From assembly GCA_028686145.1 (NCBI GenBank), contig JAQUCQ010000232.1:1-5618 (forward strand): a stretch of 5,618 bases of DNA, in the 5' to 3' direction. A model generated the notes under the pieces. The model was given only the letters and a program-made list of their open reading frames with translations, had not been told where the DNA came from and made no database searches. Every line of letters begins with the position of its first letter. Position 1 is the first letter of the stretch. The stretch is from Desulfuromonadaceae bacterium (GTDB taxonomy: Bacteria > Desulfobacterota > Desulfuromonadia > Geobacterales > Pseudopelobacteraceae). Both the position numbers and the translations under genes were made by a program. Below are positions 1-5,618 of the stretch, one piece after another.

Positions 1-2305
1 CAATCTCGATCGCCTCATCGAGAAAACTGTCGATCAGTATCGGATGTTCCGGAGAAACCAGCACGGCTGTTTTCATATAACGCTGCAGATTTTCCGAGTC
101 ATACACGATTTCCATGGCGCGTCCGCCAAGCACGTAGGAGGGGCGAACGACAACCGGATACCCGATGCGCTCCACCACTTTTTCCGCTTCTTCAAATGAG
201 CGGGCAGTACCGTTCTCCGGCTGAAGGAGACCTAGTTTTTGAAGCATCTCCTGGAACCGTTCCCTATCCTCCGCACGATCGATCGCATCCGGTGACGTTC
301 CGATAATCGGCACACCGGCCTTCTCCAGCGCGACCGCAAGTTTAAGCGGTGTCTGGCCACCAAACTGGACGATCACGCCAACCGGTTTCTCGATCGCGAC
401 AATTTCAAGTACATCTTCGAGAGTCAACGGTTCAAAATAAAGCCGATCCGACGTATCATAATCGGTAGAAACCGTTTCAGGATTGCAGTTGACCATGATT
501 GTTTCATAGCCGTCTTCAGCCAATGCAAAAGCGCCGTGGACACAGCAGTAATCAAACTCGATTCCCTGCCCGATCCGATTTGGTCCACCGCCCAGAATCA
601 TGATCTTTTTCCGGTCGGTCGGCGCCGCTTCACACTCCTCCTCATATGTAGAGTACATGTAAGGGGTGTAGGCGACAAACTCGGCAGCACAGGTATCAAC
701 GCGCTTGTAAACAGGACGCACATCCAATGACCAGCGCAACTCGCGCACCTCATCCTCACTCGTTGTCCAAAGTTTTGACAGGAATTTGTCAGAAAAACCA
801 TACTGCTTGGCTTCACGCAACACACTGCTCGAAACTTCTGCAAGGGTAAGAGACTTGAGCTCATCCTCTTTTTCTATAATTTGACGAATATTGTGCAGGA
901 ACCAGGGATCAATGGCGGTATGTTGCTGAATTTCCTCCACACTCATGCCACTACGCAGAGCATCGCCGATATACCAGAGCCTGTCAGCGTTCGGTACCCG
1001 CAGTTTTTCGAGCAGGTGCTGTTGTTCCTTGGCGGACAGTGCCCGCCTGGTTTCAGTGCCAAGCTCAAACATCTTGGAGTCAAACCCGCTGACGCCGATC
1101 TCAAGAGACCTGACCGCTTTTTGAAATGATTCCTTAAAGGTCCGGCCAATTGACATTACTTCACCAACCGACTTCATCTGAGTGGTCAGAGTTGCGTCAG
1201 CAGCAGGAAATTTCTCAAATGTAAAACGCGGGATTTTGGTAACAACATAGTCAATGCTTGGCTCAAAACAGGCAGGAGTTTCGCGGGTTATGTCATTAGT
1301 AACCTCATCCAGCGTATAGCCGACCGCCAGCTTGGCGGCGATCTTGGCAATTGGGAAGCCGGTCGCCTTGGAGGCCAGCGCCGATGAGCGTGATACCCGT
1401 GGGTTCATCTCGATTACGACCAGACGGCCATCACGCGGATTAATGCCGAACTGGATGTTAGAACCTCCAGTATCAACGCCGATCTCGCGAATGATCTTCA
1501 GCGAAGCATCGCGCAGAATCTGGTATTCCTTGTCGGTCAGAGTCTGGGCAGGCGCAATGGTAATAGAGTCACCGGTATGAACTCCCATTGGATCAAAGTT
1601 TTCAATCGAGCAGATAATCACAACGTTATCGGCTGTATCGCGCATAACCTCTAGCTCATACTCTTTCCAACCGATAACAGATTCTTCAATCAGTATTTCA
1701 TCTGTTGGTGAAGCATCAATCCCCCCCAGTGCCATTTTTTCATATTCCTCAAGATTGTAGGCGATTCCGCCGCCACTGCCACCAAGAGTAAATGAAGGTC
1801 TGATAATGGCTGGAAAACCGATGGTTTTGATGACCTCCATCGCTTCAATATAATTATGCGCCAAGCCTGAATTCGGTACCGCCAGTCCGATCTTCTCCAT
1901 GGCAGCCTTGAAAAGAGTGCGATCCTCTGCTTTTTTAATTGCCGGGAGCTTAGCACCAATAAGCTCTACTCCAAATTTGTCAAGAATACCCATCTCTGCG
2001 ACAGATACAGCGGTATTGAGTGCTGTCTGCCCCCCAAGAGTCGGCAACAGGGCATCAGGACGTTCTTTCTCAATAATTTTGGCAAGGATTTCCGGCGTCA
2101 CCGGTTCAATATAGGTGCGGTCGGCAAAGTCCGGGTCGGTCATAATGGTGGCCGGATTGCTGTTCAACAGCACAACCTCATAGCCCTCTTCCTTTAACGA
2201 CTTGCAGGCCTGTGTGCCGGAATAGTCAAATTCACAGGCCTGACCAATGACGATCGGACCGGCACCAATAATAAGTATCTTTTTTATATCTGTTCTTTTA
2301 GGCAT
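1..2305 (-). CDS. carB: Carbamoyl-phosphate synthetase large subunit (partial, C-terminus beyond left edge)
   Basis: CarB makes carbamoyl phosphate from bicarbonate, ammonia delivered by CarA, and two ATP, supplying pyrimidine and arginine synthesis in the cytoplasm. The frame is open from the ATG at 2305 to the window edge, giving 768 codons of a protein usually about 1070 long. Visible parts are the first carboxyphosphate half (about residues 1-400) with the N-terminal IIGAGPIVIGQACEFDYSG, the ATP-grasp glycine loop FTLGGSGGG (from F172) and the metal-binding EMNPR (E299, N301, R303); a helical oligomerisation region; then the duplicated second half starting near residue 567 with ILGGGPNRIGQGIEFDYCC and a second ATP-binding stretch SYVLGGRAMEI (from S723). 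The rest of the second ATP-grasp domain and the C-terminal allosteric domain lie outside, so UMP or ornithine control cannot be judged. The start is supported by AAGGAG ten bases upstream and by alignment with the family start MPKRTDI. It follows the DUF486 gene by 23 nt. I see no frameshift. Confidence 0.98.
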   Translation of the reverse strand, partial: MPKRTDIKKILIIGAGPIVIGQACEFDYSGTQACKSLKEEGYEVVLLNSNPATIMTDPDFADRTYIEPVTPEILAKIIEKERPDALLPTLGGQTALNTAVSVAEMGILDKFGVELIGAKLPAIKKAEDRTLFKAAMEKIGLAVPNSGLAHNYIEAMEVIKTIGFPAIIRPSFTLGGSGGGIAYNLEEYEKMALGGIDASPTDEILIEESVIGWKEYELEVMRDTADNVVIICSIENFDPMGVHTGDSITIAPAQTLTDKEYQILRDASLKIIREIGVDTGGSNIQFGINPRDGRLVVIEMNPRVSRSSALASKATGFPIAKIAAKLAVGYTLDEVTNDITRETPACFEPSIDYVVTKIPRFTFEKFPAADATLTTQMKSVGEVMSIGRTFKESFQKAVRSLEIGVSGFDSKMFELGTETRRALSAKEQQHLLEKLRVPNADRLWYIGDALRSGMSVEEIQQHTAIDPWFLHNIRQIIEKEDELKSLTLAEVSSSVLREAKQYGFSDKFLSKLWTTSEDEVRELRWSLDVRPVYKRVDTCAAEFVAYTPYMYSTYEEECEAAPTDRKKIMILGGGPNRIGQGIEFDYCCVHGAFALAEDGYETIMVNCNPETVSTDYDTSDRLYFEPLTLEDVLEIVAIEKPVGVIVQFGGQTPLKLAVALEKAGVPIIGTSPDAIDRAEDRERFQEMLQKLGLLQPENGTARSFEEAEKVVERIGYPVVVRPSYVLGGRAMEIVYDSENLQRYMKTAVLVSPEHPILIDSFLDEAIEI

Positions 2306-2315
2306 TTACACAGCA

Positions 2316-2321
2316 CTCCTT
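2316..2321 (-). promoter_or_regulatory. Ribosome binding site of carB
   Basis: The minus strand reads AAGGAG, ten bases before the ATG at 2305. It lies in the 23-nt gap after the DUF486 stop codon and fixes the carB start. It shows carB has its own initiation signal and need not depend on coupling to the gene before it. Confidence 0.8.
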
Positions 2322-2328
2322 CGTGTAT

Positions 2329-2655
2329 TTATCGAAATATAAAGAACACTGCTCCGGCCAGACAACATCCGGCCCACAGATAATTCCAGTTAAGGCTTGT
2401 ACCCATATAAAAAAATGCAAACGGGACAAAAACGGTCAGGCTAATGACTTCCTGCATGATCTTCAGTTGTGCCAAAGTGAACCGGCCATAGCCAATTCGA
2501 TTGGCAGGAACCTGAATCAGGTATTCAAAAAAAGCGATCCCCCAGGAAACTGCAACGGCAATTAACCAGTGGCGAGTGCGCAGGTTCTTCAGATGCGCAT
2601 ACCAGGCAAAGGTCATGAAGACATTAGAGATGATCAAAAGAATGATCGTCCTCAT
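2329..2655 (-). CDS. DUF486 family (DMT-like) small membrane protein
   Basis: This is a 108-residue integral membrane protein of the DUF486 family (COG3169, placed with drug/metabolite-transporter-like proteins); function unknown. Four hydrophobic segments can be seen at about residues 3-20, 30-48, 66-84 and 90-107, which matches the family's usual length and four-helix layout. The family signature is clear: SNVFMTFAWYAHLKNL near the start, SWGIAFFEYLIQVPANRIGYG (residues 37-57) and FTLAQLKIMQEV (59-70). The ATG overlaps the stop of the upstream radical SAM gene in an ATGA arrangement (2652-2655), so translation is probably coupled; a GGAG only four bases before the ATG is too close for ideal spacing. 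carB follows after 23 nt. Transport by dimers, as in small multidrug resistance proteins, is conceivable from size and topology, but no substrate is suggested by the sequence. Family assignment is firm; role is not. Confidence 0.93.
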   Translation of the reverse strand: MRTIILLIISNVFMTFAWYAHLKNLRTRHWLIAVAVSWGIAFFEYLIQVPANRIGYGRFTLAQLKIMQEVISLTVFVPFAFFYMGTSLNWNYLWAGCCLAGAVFFIFR

Positions 2656-3578
2656 ACTGCTCCGCGCTCTTCGTCAAGCTCCTGTACCCATCCGTTTTCA
2701 AGGCCAGCATTTTCCAGTGCATCAACAGCCGCGTCATACTCTTCATGATTCACGGGGCGGTTCATCCCAGTCATAGCTGGCGCCTTGTGCGCCGGAAAAT
2801 ACTGGCTCATCAGTGCTATATGGGTTTCTCGGCCAAGGTTTTTGGCAATCCAGGGCAAAATTTCCGGCGATCCCGCCCTTCCTTCCGGCAGAACAAGATG
2901 ACGAATAATCAGCCCCTTAACTGCAATGCCGTTCTCATCAATCTGAAGATGTCCTACCTGCCTGAGCATCTCTGTCACTGCAGATCGATTGATCCGACAA
3001 TAATCCTGAGCGGATGAGATCTCTCTCGCCGAATCATCGTTACTGTATTTCATATCCGGCAGATATATTGAAACAATTCCGTCAAGAAGCTGCAGAGCAT
3101 CTACTTTTTCATATCCGCTGCTGTTCCAGACAATCGGCAGACAAAAACCGTGCGGAATCGCCAGCCAGAGCGCTGCCAGAATCTGCGGCAGGTAGTGCGT
3201 TGGTGTGACAAAATTTATGTTGTGAGCCCGCTGCTTTTGCAGCTTCAGCATTCGCACCGCCAGTTCACTGGAGGTAATCACTTCACCATTACCAAACTGG
3301 CTGATGGGAAAATTCTGGCAGAAAACGCATTTCAGCGAACACCCCGAGAGAAAGATGGTACCGGAGCCATTTGTTCCGGAAATTGGCGGTTCCTCTCCCC
3401 GGTGAATAGCAGCCGATGCGATCTTCGGTTGCAGCCCTGCACCGCAGATACCCTGATTATTCTTGATACGATTAACACCGCAATCGTGAGGACAGAGATC
3501 GCAGACAGCAAGACGCCGATAGGCTTCACGAACCCGCCTGAGAAGCTCACCTGATTGATAAAGAGCATGGTAATTCAT
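2652..3578 (-). CDS. PflX-type radical SAM protein (COG1313, pyruvate formate-lyase activase-like)
   Basis: A 308-residue cytoplasmic radical SAM iron-sulfur protein. The canonical CxxxCxxC that binds the SAM-cleaving 4Fe-4S cluster is C80, C84, C87 in SGCSLKCVFCQN. A separate N-terminal set C26-x2-C29-x3-C33-x11-C45 (starting CDLCPHDCGVNR) could hold a second metal site. Other family blocks are EEPPISGTNGSGTIF (62-76), HNINFVTPTHYLPQI (119-133), NSSGYE (152-157), IYLPDMKY (171-178), IRHLVLP (225-231) and MSQYFPAH (257-264). These match COG1313, proteins resembling activators of glycyl radical enzymes and usually near 300 residues, but whose substrate is not established. No glycyl radical enzyme is in the window. 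It lies 29 nt after carA, and its stop overlaps the next start. The ATG at 3578 has only AAGG eleven bases upstream, separated by eight T. AmmeMemoRadiSam enzymes share the N-terminal cysteines but fit less well. Confidence 0.93.
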   Translation of the reverse strand: MNYHALYQSGELLRRVREAYRRLAVCDLCPHDCGVNRIKNNQGICGAGLQPKIASAAIHRGEEPPISGTNGSGTIFLSGCSLKCVFCQNFPISQFGNGEVITSSELAVRMLKLQKQRAHNINFVTPTHYLPQILAALWLAIPHGFCLPIVWNSSGYEKVDALQLLDGIVSIYLPDMKYSNDDSAREISSAQDYCRINRSAVTEMLRQVGHLQIDENGIAVKGLIIRHLVLPEGRAGSPEILPWIAKNLGRETHIALMSQYFPAHKAPAMTGMNRPVNHEEYDAAVDALENAGLENGWVQELDEERGAV

Positions 3579-3589
3579 AGCAAAAAAAA

Positions 3590-3593
3590 CCTT
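3590..3593 (-). promoter_or_regulatory. Weak, distant ribosome binding site of the radical SAM gene
   Basis: The minus strand reads AAGG, then eight T and GCT before the ATG at 3578, a spacing of eleven bases. No better purine-rich site lies closer, and the family alignment favours this ATG. The homopolymer fills most of the spacer, so its length directly sets the distance between the site and the start codon. Confidence 0.5.
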
Positions 3594-3607
3594 ACTTGGT
3601 ACGCGAA

Positions 3608-4735
3608 CTACTGAAGTTTATATTTTTCCATCATGTCAACAAACCGACCGAATAAATATTGAGAGTCATGCGGACCCGGTGACGCCTCAGGGTGATGCTG
3701 AACCGAGAAGATCGGTAATTCGCAATGGCGGATCCCTTCAACAGTCTGATCATTCAGATTCTCGTGTCCCAGACAAGCTGCATCACCCAAAGAATCCAGA
3801 TCTACGGCAAATCCGTGATTCTGAGAGGTAATCTCGACTTTGCGGGTTGACAAATCCATAACGGGAAGATTTGAACCGTGGTTTCCAAATGGGAGTTTGG
3901 CTGTTTTTCCCCCCAGTGCCAACCCAAGCAACTGGTGCCCCAGACAGATGCCGAAAACCGGCTTTTTCCCGACAAATTTTCTAATTTCATTTTGTACGCC
4001 AATCAGCGGTTCAGGATCGCCAGGCCCGTTACTAAGGAAGATACCGTCCGGTTTCATGGCAAGCGCCTCCTCGGCCGGAAAATTAGCCGGTACCACGGTC
4101 ACGTCACACCCGGCATCAACCAGACAGCGCAGGATGTTATATTTTATGCCAAAATCGTACGCCACAACCTTATACTTCAATGTTGACGGATCAATCTGGG
4201 GATAACCTTTTCCCAGGTCCCACACACCTTCTGTCCAGTGATACGGTTTTTCGCAGGAGACACCGGATGCCAGGTCAAGACCGGTCATGCTGGGAACAAC
4301 CTTTGCTTTGGCAACCAGACTCGCGTGATCAAGGTCAGTAGTAGAGATGATGCCGTTCTGTGCACCTTTGTCACGCAGGTGACGGGTCAGGGCACGGGTA
4401 TCGATCCCCTGAATGCCAACCACGCCGTTCTCCATGAGATAGGATGCAAGACTCATAGTGGCACGCCAGTTTGAATAACACTCAAGATACTCTTTGACGA
4501 TAAAACCGGATAAGAACAAACCGCGACTCTCGATGTCTTCTGGGTTGATGCCGGTGTTACCAATCTGGGGACAAGTCATGGTGACCATCTGTCCCTTATA
4601 GGATGGGTCGGTCAACACTTCCTGGTAGCCGGACATGGCGGTGTTAAAGACCACTTCACCTGTGGCTTCTCCTGATGCTCCGAATGATTTTCCTTCAAAA
4701 ATGCGCCCGTCGGCGAGCGCAAGGATTGCTTTCAT
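3608..4735 (-). CDS. carA: Carbamoyl-phosphate synthetase small subunit (glutamine amidotransferase)
   Basis: CarA hydrolyses glutamine and passes ammonia through a tunnel to CarB. The 375-residue protein is complete and of usual length. The N-terminal small-subunit domain (about 1-180) carries TGEVVFNTAMSGYQEVLTDPS and the GIQGIDTRALTRHLR block (107-121). The C-terminal class I glutamine amidotransferase domain (about 188-375) starts VVAYDFGIKYNILR and contains FLSNGPGDPEP (233-243), the nucleophile C264 in FGICLGHQLL, H307 in QNHGF, and the catalytic H348 and E350 in HHPEASPGPHDS. The triad is intact, so it should be active. One conserved loop reads FGNHGSNLPV (283-292) where enterobacterial CarA has FGHHGGNHPV; the first change also occurs in eukaryotic enzymes. 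The start is supported by AGGAG eight bases upstream. pyrC lies 102 nt upstream and the radical SAM gene 29 nt downstream; carB, its partner, is two genes away. Confidence 0.98.
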   Translation of the reverse strand: MKAILALADGRIFEGKSFGASGEATGEVVFNTAMSGYQEVLTDPSYKGQMVTMTCPQIGNTGINPEDIESRGLFLSGFIVKEYLECYSNWRATMSLASYLMENGVVGIQGIDTRALTRHLRDKGAQNGIISTTDLDHASLVAKAKVVPSMTGLDLASGVSCEKPYHWTEGVWDLGKGYPQIDPSTLKYKVVAYDFGIKYNILRCLVDAGCDVTVVPANFPAEEALAMKPDGIFLSNGPGDPEPLIGVQNEIRKFVGKKPVFGICLGHQLLGLALGGKTAKLPFGNHGSNLPVMDLSTRKVEITSQNHGFAVDLDSLGDAACLGHENLNDQTVEGIRHCELPIFSVQHHPEASPGPHDSQYLFGRFVDMMEKYKLQ

Positions 4736-4743
4736 AGACTGAA

Positions 4744-4748
4744 CTCCT
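4744..4748 (-). promoter_or_regulatory. Ribosome binding site of carA
   Basis: The minus strand reads AGGAG, eight bases before the ATG at 4735, an ordinary spacing that fixes the start. It begins two bases after a small hairpin (4751-4765), so structure there could influence its access. Confidence 0.8.
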
Positions 4749-4750
4749 AG

Positions 4751-4765
4751 CCCAGATAAACTGGA
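4751..4765 (-). other. Small hairpin just upstream of the carA ribosome binding site
   Basis: In the transcript CCAG (complement of 4761-4764) pairs with CUGG (complement of 4752-4755) across a five-base loop, with one more U-G pair at the base. It is short and may be chance. It sits in the 5' side of the carA initiation region, where folding could modulate translation. Confidence 0.3.
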
Positions 4766-4778
4766 TAAGTGCGTTTAC

Positions 4779-4817
4779 GAAGTCGTTTTCTGCCTGAAAA
4801 GCGCAAAAAATGACTTC
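4779..4817 (-). other. Imperfect inverted repeat in the pyrC-carA gap
   Basis: On the minus strand GAAGTC (4817-4812) is matched by GACTTC (4784-4779); after one A-C mismatch the stem extends by TTTT (4810-4807) with AAAA (4789-4786), giving ten pairs around a 17-base loop. The same AAAA tract can instead form a local five-pair stem, TTTTC (4800-4796) with GAAAA (4790-4786), so the two folds exclude each other. No U-run follows the stem, so it is not a standard intrinsic terminator. It could be an mRNA stability or processing element, or chance in AT-rich spacer DNA. Confidence 0.35.
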
Positions 4818-4837
4818 TATCTTACTAAATTTCTATT

Positions 4838-5618
4838 TTAACGTTTATACACAAGTTTGCCGCCCACTATGGTCGCAGCAGCGCTACCTGTGAGCTTTTG
4901 ACCAAGCCAAGGGGAATTTTTGGATTTACTGGCCAGCTTGTCAGCCTCTACAATCCATTCGAATTTTGGATCGATCAAGGTTATATCGGCTATTGAACCG
5001 GCCTTAAGTGAAGCACGACTTAAAGCGAGTATATTCGATGGGTTACATGACATTTTTTCAATAAGTTGATTAAGTGTAATAACCCCTTCTCTGACCAGGG
5101 CGAGCGAGAGCGGCAGGGATGTTTCCAGCCCGATTATGCCATTCATGGCCACATTAAATTCGACATCTTTTTCATCCTGGTGATGCGGCGCGTGATCGGT
5201 TGCAATGACATCAATAGTACCGTCATTCAGCCCTTCCTTGATAGCGGCAACGTCTGCGGCTTCCCTCAGAGGCGGGTTCATCTTTGCATTGGTGTTGTAA
5301 CCGCGCACCGCATCATCGGTCAGACTAAAATAATGCGGCGCCGTTTCACAGGTAACTTTAACGCCGCGCGCTTTAGCTTCGCGAATAATACGCACCGAAC
5401 CCTTTGTGGATACATGAGCTATATGAATCGGCGTACCGGTATACTCTGCCAGCAGTGTCTCACGGACCGTGGCAATATCTTCAGCAACACGCGGAATTCC
5501 TTTCAACCCAAGTTCGGTAGAAGTGAATCCCTCGTTCATTACCCCCTCGCCCACCAGTTCCAGCTCTTCGGCATGCGAAATCACCATAATGCCGATGCCG
5601 GCAGCATACTGCAGGGAG
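4838..5618 (-). CDS. pyrC: Dihydroorotase, class I (partial, N-terminus beyond right edge)
   Basis: Dihydroorotase closes carbamoyl aspartate to dihydroorotate, the third step of UMP synthesis. The window holds the last 259 codons of a class I, metal-dependent enzyme of the amidohydrolase superfamily (usually about 425 residues). Visible are the histidine of VISHAEE (codon at 5573-5575), the histidine of HIAHVSTKGS (5414-5416) and the catalytic aspartate of IATDHAPHH (5195-5197), all expected metal or catalytic residues, plus VMNEGFTSTELGLKGIP, the substrate-binding NAKMNPPLR, and a C-terminal beta segment with GSIADITLID. The N-terminal HxH metal pair and the start lie outside; the frame stays open through 5617, so the ATG at 5587 is internal (it falls in IGIMVISHAEE). 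It is followed by carA after 102 nt, the largest gap in the window. A hydantoinase or allantoinase is less likely given the motifs and the carAB context. Confidence 0.97.
   Translation of the reverse strand, partial: SLQYAAGIGIMVISHAEELELVGEGVMNEGFTSTELGLKGIPRVAEDIATVRETLLAEYTGTPIHIAHVSTKGSVRIIREAKARGVKVTCETAPHYFSLTDDAVRGYNTNAKMNPPLREAADVAAIKEGLNDGTIDVIATDHAPHHQDEKDVEFNVAMNGIIGLETSLPLSLALVREGVITLNQLIEKMSCNPSNILALSRASLKAGSIADITLIDPKFEWIVEADKLASKSKNSPWLGQKLTGSAAATIVGGKLVYKR

Noticed and set aside
598..864. 88-codon and 89-codon minus-strand open frames (598-864 and 1690-1959) within carB
   Set aside because: They are out-of-frame readings of the intact carB coding region, with no family resemblance.
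3150..3554. 134-codon plus-strand open frame opposite the radical SAM gene
   Set aside because: It is antisense to a firmly assigned gene, has no recognisable family motif, and its codons mirror the constraint of the opposite strand.
3579..3607. Intrinsic terminator after carA, suggested by the eight-T run on the minus strand
   Set aside because: The bases before the T run (GTACCAAGTAAGG region) form no GC-rich stem, only three or so pairs, and the T run lies inside the ribosome binding site to start codon spacer of the next gene.
3840..4205. 121-codon and 102-codon plus-strand open frames opposite carA
   Set aside because: Both are antisense to conserved carA sequence, overlap one another in different frames, and show no domain or ribosome binding support.
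4745..4770. PyrR-type attenuator element upstream of carA, because the transcript contains AUCCAG followed by GGGCU
   Set aside because: The purine-rich loop of the known PyrR binding consensus is absent (UUUAU lies between), and there is no following antiterminator/terminator pair with a U tract.
4800..4860. Internal promoter for carA in the AT-rich end of pyrC and the gap
   Set aside because: TAAAAT and TAAGAT resemble -10 boxes, but no -35 box at suitable spacing could be found; AT-rich sequence makes such matches common.
5585..5587. ATG at 5587 as the start of pyrC
   Set aside because: The frame stays open upstream to the window edge and codes for residues that fit the dihydroorotase family (GIGIMVISHAEE). 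A start here would also remove the HxH metal site and about 40 percent of the protein.

Overview
The window is a contiguous piece of a de novo pyrimidine biosynthesis operon, with every supportable gene on the minus strand. In transcription order (right to left) it holds: the C-terminal part of pyrC (dihydroorotase, cut by the right edge), a 102-nt gap with possible RNA structure, complete carA (small, glutamine-hydrolysing subunit of carbamoyl-phosphate synthetase), a complete PflX-type radical SAM protein, a complete small four-helix membrane protein of the DUF486 family, and the N-terminal 768 codons of carB (large, ATP-using subunit, cut by the left edge). Spacing is tight after carA (29 nt, a 4-nt ATGA overlap, then 23 nt), which suggests one polycistronic message. 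No RNA gene, mobile element, CRISPR array, or convincing terminator or promoter is visible.

The organism is a bacterium with moderate G+C. The wording of CarB, the pyrC-carA-(insert)-carB arrangement and the oxygen-sensitive type of radical SAM protein fit an anaerobic member of the former Deltaproteobacteria, most likely Desulfuromonas, Geobacter or Pelobacter-like. This is inferred from remembered family sequences, not from a search.

CarA (with a glutamine amidotransferase Cys-His-Glu triad) releases ammonia for CarB, which uses two ATP and bicarbonate to make carbamoyl phosphate. Carbamoyl phosphate feeds aspartate transcarbamoylase (pyrB, not in the window), whose product is cyclised to dihydroorotate by PyrC. 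The two genes lying between carA and carB have no known role in this pathway.

The window is mostly ordinary housekeeping DNA. The points worth a second look are the translationally coupled radical SAM/DUF486 pair splitting carA from carB, the structured pyrC-carA gap, and a run of eight T between the ribosome binding site and start codon of the radical SAM gene. I found no clear sign of an undescribed defence, mobile or RNA system.
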